This document shows, piece after piece, positions 11,536 through 26,600 of a stretch of 64,000 nucleotides of DNA. The position numbers and the translations under genes were made by a program. Every line of letters starts with the position of its first letter. Position 1 is the first letter of the stretch. This DNA is from Sinonovacula constricta. Its lineage: Eukaryota > Mollusca > Bivalvia > Cardiida > Solecurtidae. The notes under the pieces are model-generated. The model searched no databases. It had not been told where the DNA came from and saw only the letters and a list, made by a program, of their open reading frames with translations. Location of the stretch: the NCBI GenBank assembly GCA_007844125.1, contig CM017563.1, positions 14,050,325-14,114,324 on the forward strand, written 5' to 3'.

Positions 11536-12905
11536 ACACATTCCAACATGTTCAACTTTAGTAGAAAAAATGAGACCAATGATACTTATTTAAAATTTAG
11601 TAGGCTGATCAAAATTATTTATAACGACCGTTTATAAATAAAAACCCCACAATCTTAAGTTTGACACATTTTTTTTCGTGACAAATGGAACACAACAGCA
11701 CAGATTTTAAACAAACATACAAGTATCACAAATAACAGTTACAACAATCACTATTGACAGTAAACATTAAACTATTAAACATTCTGCAAAACAAGATTTA
11801 AAGAATATTAAGATCAACAATTTAAAAAGTAAAGAAAAAACAATGAATAAGATATAAATAATAATAAATATATATGCAATACTGAATCAAAATAAATGCA
11901 AACATATAATTTTAGAGGCAAGCACATTATTTTTCTGTCACAGGTTTACAGTGACATTTACATTGCTTATAAATAGGCAGTACAATACTGTCCAGTTAAT
12001 GCTTGATTTTTTTAGGAGGGTTATGAACAAAATCCTACTTTGTTTCTGACCTTCACACTGTCTATTTTCTTTCTGAGAAAAAAAAAACACTTTATTTTGG
12101 ATAAAATTTCAATGATAAAATTTCAATGTCCTAATAATTTTCAGCTGTATAGAAGGTGTATATTCTAAATCTTACAGTTCTATCAATCAAAACTGGTAAC
12201 AGATCTGTCTGAAGAAGACTGCAGTTGGTTATGACCTGTTTATGACAAAGTGTAAAATAAGTCAATTAGTGTCAAAAGACTTTTTGCCTGTGTGTGTCTA
12301 ATGTTTATAATGTTCAGAACTGGATTGGAGGGCCCCAGGTTTGAACACCATACCAGACATGTTATGTTATTTCAATGACAAGACTATTTACTGCTCATTG
12401 CTCAGCACAGTTATTACCAGGTCTATGGTTCTACCCAAGAAGTGGGCAGTCAAGAGAGGTAAGTGTAAGTTAAAAATCTGGTTTCTAAACCACTCATTCT
12501 TTATTTATAATGGAACGTTACTCTTAATATTTAAATTCCACACCTTCTTACCTCCCTTTTGGGAAGGTATTTGATATATAAATACTGAAAAAGAAAATAT
12601 AATTTGTCACATTTGACAGCAAACATGCTCATTTGTTGATTGAGATAAGAATGAGTTTGAGCAATACTTTAAAAATAAGCAAACATAAATAAATATGTAT
12701 TTCGTATATTAAGTATATAAATTTACATTCCAGCAAGATTTTCATTTAAAAAATAGAGAATGCCTAAGTAGGAAATCAAAGGGTAAAAATTCCACTGTAA
12801 CATTTTGAAATGGACTTGAAGGCCGAGCTGCTGTAGTATAGGACCAATGATGACATTTTGCTGGAATTCAACATAACATCTTCCAAGTAATAGTGTCTTG
12901 ACTTA

Positions 12906-14571
12906 TCACATTAAGTTTCTAACATCACTTTCATCATCTGTGGCATCTTCATCTTCTTCCAGCTCATCTTTTCTGGAAAAATAAGTATAAATATGCTGAA
13001 TTATTAGTAATATGCTTATGTAGAGGTTAAGCCTAATACATATATGTTCATACATGTAATTCCATTTAATTTTTATAAGGGGTTCCCATGGGAGTCCCCA
13101 GGTTATACTTATCCCCTAGCCAATAGCATGAGTGCAAGTCCCGGTTGGGACAGACAACAACTCTCCCACCAACAGCATCTTAAGTTATCTGGCGACGATA
13201 TCCACTTGCAGCAGATATAGTACTGCCTTCACTGTGTATAGCATGCCATGAACACCTGGCATGACACCACACCCAGTCACATTATCCCGACACCGGGCCA
13301 ACCAGTCATAGAACTACCCTTATATCTGCATTAGCAAGGGAGCTATAGCATTTTTAACAACTTTGGTATGTCGTGGCTCAGGATCGAACCCGGAGTCTCC
13401 TGTACCTGGAGCCAACAATAGACATTTTAACAAATTGAAAACAACAAAGCATGAGTATAGAATAGCATACAAGGAAAGCACAATAGGTCTAGTAGATGCT
13501 GAAATTTAATGAAAAAAGATAAGTCATGTGACACAACCTGAGTTTAAGGCACCATGTTACTATGAAATTTCAATAAAGAGGTCTTACTGTCAACAAGCTA
13601 CTGACTCCACTATGTGACACTACCTGAGTTTGCTGTTGATGTCGATTCCGTGGTCATGTCCAATGCGACTCATGGATCGGAAACTTTCCAGGCTGTCGTC
13701 AATGGAGTCATCGGAGAGGTCCTCTGGCATCTCCATCCTTGAAATCTTACCATCAGCTGTTGAGGGAACAGATAAGAAAAATGAAAAAAGTAAGAACAAG
13801 TATGTTTTATGTTGGGTTTATCATCCCACCAACAGTATTTCAGTTGTCTGGTTGATGATGTCCACAGGAAGCAGATATAGTGCTGCTTTCACTGTGTATA
13901 GAATACTGTGAATGACTGGCATGATACCACACTCTGTAACATTATCCTGACACCCGTCCAACCAGTCGTGGAACTACCCTTACATTTGCTTAGGTGTTAG
14001 CAAGGGAGCTATACTACTACCATTTTTAATGACTTTGGTATGTCATGACCAGGGATCGAACCTGGGGACTCCCTTACCTGGAGCCGACGATATACTGATT
14101 GCGCTACCAGGTTCGGTAGGAAACAGTATGATTTGTTGCCATATAAATGATTAGAGAGATGACATAATTTTTAACAGGTGGGTCAAAGGCTAAAAAAGGG
14201 AACAGTGAATAAACAATGGTTATAATATTAATAAGTTAAGGAAATGTGTGCATATTTGAAGCTGTAACTATTGATCAGGTTCCCTATGACTTTGCCTGAC
14301 ATAAAATCAATATAGTGAGCATAATTAATATGAACATGGAGACGTGCTCTTTAATAAGAGTGTGTACTTAATAACATTAAGTGTTTATGGTTAATCCATA
14401 ATAAAAGAAGCCATCGCCTGTTACTCTGTCAGACCTAACGTAAGGAGTGCCACACACAATTGAATGCTTTAAATATATGTCTGCTATACATTTTGTAGTA
14501 ACTCGCTTGTTACTCTGCCAGGCATCAAATGAAGATACATTGGTATATATTGGTATATATTTGCATATTGG

Positions 14572-14609
<38 letters not shown>

Positions 14610-17600
14610 CATATACATATATATATAATGATGCGCACTATAAACAAATGTATGCTATATATAGATGCGCACTATGCAAAAGTGTTTACAGTAACTCACC
14701 AGTAACTCTGCCTGACTGTGATGCCAGCTCATACTCCAGTTGATCCAGCGTCTCCTCATCCTCAGCATTACATTTCTCTTTCTCTCCTACTGCATCATAT
14801 ATACTCAGGTCTGTACCTTCCATCACTGCAAGAAAATTAATTGAGTCGCAAAGAATAATTACCATTAAAATAAATGAATATAACCAGACACTGCTTTGCC
14901 ACAGCTAATAACGATACCAAAGAGCATGGACAAATCATGTCTAGACAGACTGGCCAATGAATGTGACTTAAATATTGCCCAAATTATATTTGGGATAGGA
15001 TTTGCCGGCATTTTTGCCGATACTGTGCAGTGACGTTTCTATCATTATAGAACAGGGGCACTTATGAGGTGCCCAGGGACTGAACCCGGCTGGTCCATAA
15101 TACTGACACCGATGAGTCAGGCGTAATGCTGTCCCCTTAGACCCAAGCATTAGGAGGGAAGCCACTACTACCAACTTTAAAATCTCTGGTTTGACCCAGC
15201 CAGGGTTTGAACTCTCAACCTCTCGATTCACAAGCCGATGCTCTACCACATGAGCTATTGCGGCTGGTATATCTGAGGGTATTAACTTGTTAAATAAGAT
15301 CTTTATTAATTAAAATCATTTCATAGCAAAGATATATATTTCTAAACAATACCATTGATTAAATAAATTTTAAGGTCATAAAAGCCCCAAACATCCATGT
15401 TCAGTTGGAAAAGTGTTCACAGCAATAAAGGAAACCAATATATGGTAAATGGTAAGACATCCTCATTATCCAATCAAAAGATCCCCAAGACGGCCCATCA
15501 AAAGTGGCACAAAAGAAAGAAAGCTCGCTTATCATTGTCTTTGGGAGGATATTCAGCAATGCTGTTTTTAGCATGAAATAAATCCAGTTCTTTTAATAAA
15601 ATCAGTTACAGTGTTTAAATCATTGGGAATAACATGTGTAAGCATTTGTCCTCACTGGAAATAGAGCAGGTGAGCTTCTGTCTAACTCTTTCCAAAATGA
15701 CATTAGTTTTCATCTCATACTAGGTAATGCGTAATACCTTTATACCTACGGCCTTATTTAGTCACTTGAAGTAAGCTAAGATTCAAATTTTAATACCTTT
15801 TCACCAATAAAACACTTACCAATCATTCTAGATACTGGTCTATCCAAGTCTTCATGGGTGGTCTTTGACCTTCGTGGTGTCTGGATGCCCAGTCGGGACC
15901 TTGATAATTGGGGCGTCTGCGATCTTGTCAATGCCTGGCCTGATTGTCTGGGTGTCTGGGTGATGCGCTGACTGCGTGGTGGGTGTGGCGATGATGGTGA
16001 CCCTGTAGAGTGTCTGGTTGACTTAAGGGTCTGACTTGTTGAGACAGAGCCTCGGCTAACATTGCTGGCTTCACGTTGGACACCGTTTCGTGCAGAAGGA
16101 ATGGGCGTAGGGGAGTTTTGCACACTAGACCCATGACTTGTGCTGAAAGATATTTAAACATTATATTTTAACCTTTAAAGACAAAGAGTGTGTTCCTTAG
16201 ATTCCCTTTACTGTTTTGCTCTACAAAGAAAAGAAAAACAATCAGTAGTGCCTTTTAAAGAGAAACATCAATGGTTTTATGGATGAAAAAAAGTGTATTT
16301 TTTGACAAAAAGTTGAATGTATTTTCTGTTGTATGATTAGATATTATCCAGTTAGTAACTTCAATGTTCCTCTCCCTATCTACATCTACATAATCCAACC
16401 TCTTACTGCAGTAAAAAAAAGACCCAGTTATCTTGCTCCTAAAAAAGCCAGCCCCATCACATCTTCTATGTTATTTTCATAACCCACAAAGTGGCTTCTC
16501 ATTACACTGTCCATTAAGCATTTTGATTGGCTCATAATTGGCCAATCAACTTCCTAAAGACTAAATTGTCAGTGGTAGGTTATGAAATCAAATGACCCTT
16601 CTTTAGAGTATCATTTAAAATGCTGGTGATCTGATTTTATGCCATAACAATGCTTCTCAAAGTGATCATACCTATACAATTATGGTCATATTGGCCACAT
16701 CCAGCTAATCATTGGTAGAGGAAGACTCCAGTCTGGTTAAAACCACTTGTGCACCACAGATTAGCCAGAAAACCTGCCCACATGAAAATTCTCATTCTGT
16801 AGCGAGGGTCTGAGGAGTTACAAGTCAGCAAATCTAACCGCTGGGTCATGGGCACCCTCTTGGCGGTATGCACACTTGATAACTGCATGCAAAACTTTAA
16901 CCTAAACATTATAGGGAGGGACTCAGATGCAGATGCTAGGAAAAGGGAAATAGTCCTCTTTAGTCATAAATAGCCAAGCTAAGAAAAAAACTTCTTATCA
17001 ACATGACATCAATATTTATGGGTATCTTGCACATTTTATACCTACCATCTTGGTGTGAAGGTCCTAAACTCCTCTCCTAGACTCCTGTATGCACTGCCAC
17101 TGCTGTGGTCCGACATTGAGTCCTCATCCAGCGGTAGTTCATCAAACCGACTGATTAAACGTTCCGTAATGTCCGACATCACCTGCTCACTACAAAATAG
17201 CTTAAGGTAAGGATATGATATATACATCATGCCAAAACACAATTATGGTTCTTATACAATGATTAGCCATTACTGACAGAGGAAACCATCAGAAACGTGT
17301 CTTGGTAGAACAACTGTCAGGACCTCCGCACATGAAAAGTCATGCTTGACCAGGATAAGAACCCACATGGTGAAGGGCTTTCAAGTTGGCGCCTCAAGTC
17401 TGCTCAGCCGTGGGCTCCCCATTCCAAGTTTGTGAACGGATGAAATAGTTATTGCAATATGCTCTTTGATTAAGGAATTCTGCACGAAAATGTGCCATCC
17501 AGAACAAGAGATTAATCTACAGTGTTGTTACATTATACTTGTTCATGTATTTGTATTATGTATTTTGGGTTTTACATCACAGTGACACTTGATAGGTCGC

Positions 17601-20600
17601 ACAATGCAGACTATGATAATGGTTTAATATAAATAAAGTATAATTAGGTTAAAATTTAAATACGAGATAAGAAACAGAAAAAGTATAAGGTTCAAAAATG
17701 TGAAGTATTATGCGTGGCCAATTCTTGTCCTATTCAGTTCAATAATGACAGAAAATTTACCAATAAGCCTACTATTGACGAATGAAGTAAAACCGAATAG
17801 TCGAGCGTGGGTATCCGATGATGCAGGTCATCTTGGAGACAATTACACAAGGCTCTTGACCCAGTTGGGTCTCTCATAGTGAGGGGCAAAGAGGTTAAAA
17901 GATAACACCAATGATCATGAGCTTCCCATATATGTAGCAATAGCGTGTAATTGGTACGAACTATTATCTTGGACTAATGCTCACAGAAATCATGACACAT
18001 TGCAATGATTTAACAAGTGTATAATTGGGTTTTGAAGAAGAGTATTTTGAGTACATAACAGAATGCAGCATTTAGACAAATGGTATTTTAACAATACTAT
18101 AACACTTTCTTTTTTGGGGGTGTTAAATGTTTTTGTGTTGATTGTTTCTATGTTGTTTTGCCAAACACAGTGTAGCTAACTATGCCTGGGTTTGCTTTTT
18201 ACATTGTGTAGCTAAAATAGTTTTTTTTCAGTGTATAGTTTAATACGTCTGGGTTTATATTTTCCATTGTGTAACTAAATACAACTGTGGTTGGTTTTTT
18301 TACATTGAGTAGCTAAATATGGCTGATTTTTCAGTCACATTATGAAGTTAAATACCGTTGAGGTTGTTCTGATAATAAAATCTAAGGCATTTCAATTCAA
18401 TTAATTGTTAAACATCAAAATAGTACCTGTAAGCATGGTAGGCCATTACAGAATTTGCTCTATCATTCTCAGCCTCCTCATCTTCCACCTCATCCACTGG
18501 TACAGAGTCTGCGATACTGAAGTCTGGTTTCCAGGATCTGGGGGCCATGTTGTATACTGTAGTGGCAGATATATCATAAATGATTCAGCTTTTATTGTAA
18601 AACACGATCTGCGAGTCAAGTTGTATATTGTAGTGGCAGATATATCACAAATAATACAGGTTTTATTGTAAAACAAGATCTGGGTGCCATCTGGGTGCCA
18701 TCTTGTGTGCCCTACAGGCAGAAAAAACACAAATAATACAGGTTTCATAGAAAAGCAAGACCTGGTGGCCAAGACCCGGGTTTATTCATATGTTTATATT
18801 TACTTCTTGTATTTTGTGTTATGTCAATGTTTATATTTTGTATATTTATGCACTGTTGATGTTTGGTTGAACAAGTATTAAATATCTATATTCAAGTTAT
18901 ACGTACATTGATAGCTAACTTTTATCTTCTCCTCCTTGTTACTACTGCCCTTCCTTGACTGTGTGGGTGTTAGAGTTCTCTCCTCCTGCTGTTCTGGTTC
19001 TACTCCCACCATGAAGAAACTGTCAATGCCACGATATGTGTCTCCAGTGGGCGTCATCCGTGCCACACTCTGGAGGGAATCACTTGGTGCCTTTGTCAGC
19101 AGGCCAGGGCTGTAAAGGTCAATTTAGAATGATAATGAGTGAAAAGGAATTGCTATGATATTTGATTAAATAAAAGATAAACACAACATGTATTAAATTA
19201 AAGTTATTCTTTATTCATGCATCTTGAATTGTATCTTAGCTCAAAAATGGTCAGTACTCACAAATTTGTGATCACTAGTGAAGACTTAGGTATCCGTTTT
19301 AGAGAATTGGCTCCGGATTTGAATATATATATATATATATATATGTACCACTGCGGTCGGCGAGGTATAACAATGAACAATAATGTTACGAGTTGTTTTT
19401 TCCAACAAAAGTTAAGTTTTAAACATGCTTATGTACTAAAATATTTAACCCTAGCATTGTTCTATTACAGATCATTATTTGATGAAGTCCACAGAATATG
19501 GAAAAAGCTCTTGGTAAACTTTAATCAGATTACTTAAAACATATCAATGAAGCCTTGCACAGTTTAACTTCATTATATACCAAAAGTATTGAACATTATG
19601 TTTAGATAGTTACTAACATACACTTACTTATCTGCCCTTGAGGAGGCACGAGATCCCATCCTGCTATTGGTTCGTGACGAAGGTCGTGACCCTTTGCTGG
19701 TACCTGGTCTAGATTGTGACTGGTTCTGGTTCTGACGGCTTTTGGGCCGAGAAGCGGATTGGGGTCGTGAAGCGGCTGACCCCTTGACTGACCCCTTTGT
19801 AACTTCAATCGCTGATCCTTTTGCATTTTCAATGACAACATCCTTACTCAAATTCTTAGCTGTCGACACTTGTTGAACCTTTGCATCTTGCTGGGCCTGT
19901 TTCGGTTTTGAAGCACTTTTTGGTGGTAATCTGGCTGAATTTGCTGATTTGGAACTTGCTAAATTCTCTTTATTCTTACTTTCCTTGTCTGAGCCTCGAC
20001 CAGATTTTAGGTCAGTGTGTTTAAATTCATTCTCAATATCATTCAGCTTAGCACCCAGAAGTCGAGAGTTGAGAATTGAGTTGATGTCACTGGTTGTTTC
20101 TTCTCTGGCTAGGAGTGACGGTTTGGATAAAATGCTGTCTTCACTGACTAGAGAGTTCTCCACGCTTGATCTGGTACTTTTCTTACCTGACTTCCTTCTA
20201 GAATCTTTGCCAGACTTTGGAGGCTGAGGTTTCGATGGTGATGTTTGCCTACATAACAAAAATTATTTACACTAAGATGTTACAAACATATATAATTTTT
20301 TCCCTCAAAGAGTTCTTGCACTTCTTTTGTAATAATCATCAGCATATAATGTACATTAACGAGCATAAATGTACATAATCTTCAAAAAAAGACACTTTTT
20401 TTACAAATAAAGTAAAAAGAAAAAGTAGATCTTAATTAAAGTTTTAAATGAAATTAATAAAATATTTACAAAAAGCACAATACACGAGAGGACAATTTAA
20501 GTTTCAAATGCCATAATGAATAACTAACAAAAGGTGGGAAACTTGAGCACTGAGGGGCTAATTTAAGATTAAGAATGCAATAAATGAATGACCAAGAAAA

Positions 20601-23600
20601 AGCAAGTAATTTTAATATTAGCATGCCATTAATTAATTGGTCAAAACAGAAGATTATTTAAGAGTGATGGGCTTATCTAAGTTTTAGCGTGTAATAAATA
20701 AAGTACTTAAGTGTTTTTTAGGGATAATGGGCTAAGAAATTAATTGGAGACCCAATATCTATTAAGGGATTATAGGAGACAATAACTGAGAGTTAACTTA
20801 CTGTAGTTCAGTTGCCCATCTCTCCATCCCGCCTTCTTCTGCAACCTTGTATTTTCCCAATCTCTCCAATCCAAAATCAGACTGGAAGTTAACAAGAATA
20901 TACATTAATAAATATGTATAATTATACAGTATATTTAGATTCAAATACATGTACAGACACTATTATTTGGAATCTAACTCAATGGTCAATTACAAAATCA
21001 CTCTCAAAGCAAATAATTCACTTGCGTTTGAATGCAATATAACTCAAAATGCATTTTAGAACAATAGTTGTTTTTGTGCACTTCATTTTTATGCATCCTA
21101 AGCTACTTTATTTCCTATTAAAAGTAAATTTGCTACATAGTAGAATAGCAGCAATTCTTGTTTATTATGCTCCCACAGTGTGTTTATAAATCATGAATGT
21201 TAAAATGTCAACAATATTAAATCCTTATATTTACACATATCGCTTGTTTGAAACATATTTTTTTGCCCACATTTTAGAAGTTACTGTTCCAAATATTCCA
21301 AATATACAAACAAGTGGAAAAATTTCACCCTACTTTCCTATGAAATGTCCACTTGCATAATTCACCCAATGCTAACTAAATAGTTCATTGAAAAACAGAC
21401 TTTTCAACAGAAATCAATACCATTATAGAATACCAATTGCTTTTATAGAAGAAGAAATAATTCTTGATTTGATAAAAAATAAGTTTGTATAGTCTCTCTT
21501 CAACAAAATAAGGTAGAATTAAGCATAGTGGTTTGTTAACATGCAATATGTCATAAATTCATTCAGATGTTGACATGCAGCTTATAAAATATTGTTCTTC
21601 CTTCAGAAAGTGTTTTGTGTGTGTTTTTTTTAAAAATAATGCCGCAAGGACTTATTAGGGTCATGTTGGCAAACCTCTAGCTAATTACTGGTGGAGGTAG
21701 ACCACAAGTTGAACCACCAACTAACATAAAGTTAGCTGGAAAACCTCTCCACATAAAACTTCTTACCCCAACAGGACACAAACCCACATGATGCGGGGCT
21801 GAATAGTCAGCAACTCTAACCGCTCTGCCACCCCACCCACCTCAGACTGTAATGAGATGTGCTAATATTTTAGTACACTGTATTACCTGTGAGTCTTGGA
21901 CCTCCACTATGGAGACAACGGACTCTGGTCGAGGTTCTTCCATTGGGTCAGTCTGATCCTCCTTCACAGTACTATACAGACTCTGGAAGTCCACACGCTC
22001 TTCATCAGCAGCTAAACAAATAAAGAAACTCACATAATCATCAGCAGCAACTGAACAAGAAAGAAACTGATTTCATAAACCCTTGAAACAATTGCAGATG
22101 CCATCTGTAGAACTATATGTAAAATTTTATGGGGACAAAGAGAGAACAAGGGGGCCACAATGACACTATATTCACTCACCTGAGTGCAAAGACAATTAGA
22201 AATAGTGAGCAAGGAATAGCAGCAATGTTTAAATAGACCAGAATTATTGTTAAACATGTGCACAAGCAATTTTTGGACAATTAAGTTTCAATATTTTTTT
22301 ACTAGATAGCCACATATGGAATATGGTGACATTCACTGGTGGCCATGTTTTTTGATAGATGAAAATTCTTTGAACAACTTTTCATCCCAACTGCCTGCTG
22401 AAGCTTCTGAGAAAAGAATGTTGACAGATGCCGGATGGTGGTCAATCAAAATAGCTTACCCAGAGCACAAGCTCATGTGAGCTGAAAATGTGCCATCTTG
22501 GGCTCTAGGCTTTGTTATCTTGGCCAATACTCTACCAATTGAGCTAACTTGAACCTCTCTATCACATGGATACACCATAAATTTGTACAAGCTTAAGATT
22601 TTATAAATTGACATATTTTTTAGTTTTATTTTGTTATTTTGAGGTCTTTTTCATTTAATTTCATAGAAATTTTGTGGCAATTTTGGGGATTTTTAATCTA
22701 TGGGGAAAAAAAGGTTTAAAATTAACATCCTTGACTTCTCTTTATTATATATTTATTTCTCATTATTGTATATGAGATACATGCAATATGTTTACTCAAG
22801 TATATTAACATCAATTTTGTAAGTAATCAATTGTCAGTTGTGTATTATATTCAAAATGTTTTATTCTCTTAATATCTGGATAAAACAGTATTTGTCCAGT
22901 ATTTGAAAGAGAAGAATAAATTGTATGACTTACAAAATATTAATTAAAGGACCTACCGAAGTCTTGTTCATTAAAGTCCTCAATCTTGATTGATGCAGAT
23001 GATCCTTCCCTGTAGGGTCCACGTGTGTCATATCTGGGTGTGGCTCGCTGTGACTCTGAACCATCACGGGGTGTGAAAAGTGTCTCCACGTCCGTCCGTC
23101 TGTGCTTCTTCAGCAACAGCCGATCAGCGTAAGATATTGTGTTGGTGTTGAAAGTTATCTCAATCTCTTGAGGCTTGTTGACAGTGCCTACACCGGAGTC
23201 CACATTCACAGCTGGAAAAAAAACAAAAATCATAAGGATACACAAAATTTGCGGGTCATTTTCCTAAATAGCAGATGTGGTAATGAGGAAGCTTAATTAT
23301 TATTTATCTTCATTAGACAAAATGCTCATAAAAGTCCATAAAAATAACTAATTATAAAGTATATACAGCTTTGTTAATATCTCGCATTTAAATGTATTAT
23401 AAAGCTGAAATAATGCTTTTATCAGATTATGCATACATCTTCATATAATATCTATAGTTTTATGTTTACAGGATATTTACTTTAAGAAATGTAAGAAATA
23501 AGTACTTTAGAGTATAAAAGGAACTAATGGGGCCAGGTTTAAATGAATGTGGTGAGGTCTGTAAATAGAAACCTTATTTTTTTAGCCTAAAACATGTATG

Positions 23601-26600
23601 TGTAATAATATAATAATCAAGATAAACTTCATTTTTATCTATTTTTTGTTAATTAAAATATCTTTCTTCAGTGGCTCCAAACTTACACAGTCATTCATCT
23701 TAACACAGGTGTTGTTGATTTTGACAGTTAAGTCAAGTTCTTACTAGCACTTCCACAAACAATATACACATTGTTTATTTTATCTAATATTTCATAATAA
23801 TTCAGAATTTTGAAAATGATGTGGCTGAAAATTCTGGTGGACTGTTGGTCCATTTAACTTTTATAATTTAATGGACCGACAGACATTTTGGTGGACTCGG
23901 GCCACCGGGTTTGGTTAAAGAATGTTAAGACATGCCCCTTAGGGTGTGGCTTGAAGATTTCTGTATGGCCCTATTATGTACAAGTTATTTTATCTGTATA
24001 TTCATATACTTATTGGGTGTCACTACAGGAGACTAAGACATGCCCCTTAGTGTGTGGCTTGAAGATTTCCATCCTACCCAATTATGTATATGTCATTTTA
24101 CCTGTACATTTCTATACATATTGGGTGTACAGGAGGTTAAAGAAGATCCCTTATGGTGTGGCTTGAATTGTTTCTGTCTTTCCCAATTATATTTTTGTTC
24201 TTTAACTTGTTTGTTTCATTTCTCACAGAGCACCTGGATAAGGAGAGTAGGGCAGAGTATAGAATGGAGCAAACACATGGGCTTGAGTGCTTCCTGTACC
24301 AACCAACTACATATCTGTTAATTGAACTGTAGTTTTTATACTCACTAGGGGTCTGAACAGGAGAGTAAGGCACACCCCTTGGGGTGTGATTTGAATGGTT
24401 CCTGTCCCGCCCACTCTGGTCCCCGGCTGACTCTCCCTTGCCTTTTCGCCACGCATCCAGCGCATCTTGGAACGAGGCTGCTTGCTCCGCTTCATTATAT
24501 TCCCCATACAGCAGATTGTTCTCTACCTGCCCACTGGCTCCTTCTGGACTATTACGATCCTGTGGTTAAACAAAATCAACATTTAAATTGTGTATTTCTA
24601 AATGTTCTGAATTGAGGCCTTATTATATCAGCACTGCATTTTGATTTTGTATTGAAATATAGCTCACAACATTTATTTATGACCAATGTGGAACTGTCAA
24701 CCTTTTAATGGTGAAAGAAAACTCATTACCAACCAGGATAGAACCATAGACACACAACAAATCAACACGAAGACCATCTTTATTTGAATTTTATGTCCTG
24801 AGTGTTACTTAAACTCAAGTGTTGAAGGAAAAAAGCAGTTACAGGTGCAAGGACCACTCTGCCATGAACATTTCTAAAGCCAGGAGTATAAGTGTCAATG
24901 CATTTGTATATTGATGAAACAAAGATTTTATCATAAAAGTGAAAAGATAACTCGTACTCCAGACATTGAGACATTTCACAAATAAACAACATTGCTTTTG
25001 AATTTTTGTTAAAGACTTCCACATAAATAACATAAAAAAGTTAATATTTTTAAGATATGTCTTTAAATAACATGCTATCTATTGACAGCACACTCCACTT
25101 TTCTCAGATCTGGATAGTATAAGGTTAGCTTCTACAAAACTAGACACAAACAGACAAAATTCTAAGGTGAGAAAATTGAATGTTGTTGCTCTATTGAGAT
25201 GGCTCCAACTTTTACAAGTGAACAAGAAAGAAAAGAATATATAATATTTAACAGTTTTTGTGTAATGGCCCCTAACAAGAGTTTTAACCAACACAGACAA
25301 TTTTAAGTAAAAATGAGGAATAACCATGGCAAAATAAAGTTAAGTTAACTGGATCTTTTGAAATGAATTTCTCTTTTGATTGTGAACATGTATTCCAAGG
25401 CTGACAAAATTTTTTTCTACTGTTTACAACAAGATGAACCTTAACAAATCCTAAACCAACACAGTTAAATTCTAGCCCATAAAATGTGTATTACCGGTAC
25501 TTTGCAAAAATTATTTGTAGGGTTATCTGCCCTTTTTGCATGTGTTCCTCTTTTGACAGAGAACAACTATTTTAAGTTTGAAGTGAATATCTTTGAAATT
25601 TTCATTAAATGGACCTGAACAAAAAAAGGTTAACTAATGTAGACACAAATGCCAAAGCAATGGTAATGACAAAAGCTTCATTTTTATCCCTCAAAAAGTG
25701 GAGCTAATAACTAGGTAGACCTTAAAGTTTGTTCAGATTTTTTTAATACAAGTTACGTTTTTGGCTTAAGTCACTAAAATGTTATTTTATCTCATTTGGG
25801 TTTTTTTTATGTCTTTTTGTTGTCTGTTAAATCGCACAGGCATAATCATGGTCTTATTGGTGATGTCAATCTAATTATTAGTGGAGGAAGACCCCAGACT
25901 TAGGTATGGGTAGTACGGCAAGTACACCGCAGGTTAGCCGGAAAACCTCCCCACATGAAAGTATTGACCCCAACCAGGACTCAATCCCATGCCAGAGGTG
26001 ATGAAGAATTACAAGCTGGCAACTCTAACAGCTCGGGCATGGGTGCCCTTCAAAAATGCTGTTTCCCATTTGGAAAATAAATAAACACCTGAACTAAAAC
26101 AATCCATGTCAGATGAAGGTCAAATTCACAAAATATGTTTAACCACCAAGTTTCATCAGTCAGGTAAACTACTTACACCACAAACATCTTTTACTCACCT
26201 TGCGAGCACTGTTCAGATTCTGTGATACCATTGCACCATCTCCATGGTCAAAGTCATATGAGCTGTGAATAAACAATTGTCACAATTAATGTAAAAATGC
26301 ACAATTAAATTAATAATGTAAGTAAGTAATCTTCAATATCTTCCAAATAAATTCTTAAACACTGTGTGATTAATCAACGTGACTATAACTGTGTCAGTGC
26401 AATAAAACAAAAACACAACAATCAACAAAACAGAATTATTGTGTTAAAACACTTCTTGTGCATCATAAAAAAATCATGCTACTAAATTCTATGTAGTAAC
26501 ACCTTATATGAAGTATACTGTACTATTGTACCAATTACTTATTTACTGATTACCATTTTAGTAATATATCAGTGTGGAGGTGGTTCTACCTCAGCCAGTG

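Larger units (their letters stand above)
7137..12905. other. intergenic region between converging WRAP53 and ZBBX
   Basis: No coding gene is supported. It holds MITE-like repeats (7266-7715, 8252-8757), a CTGT-type microsatellite (9092-9160), one family A SINE (9776-9968, minus) and a helentron-like tail (11320-11535). The remaining unique-looking AT-rich sequence at about 9970-11300 and 11540-12900 shows nothing else. AATAAA-like hexamers are frequent because of base composition, so I do not assign polyadenylation sites. Confidence 0.6.

Noticed and set aside
15195..15268. tRNA gene on the minus strand
   Set aside because: Good A and B boxes but no closed acceptor stem, and the sequence continues into a SINE body with a second B-box-like motif.
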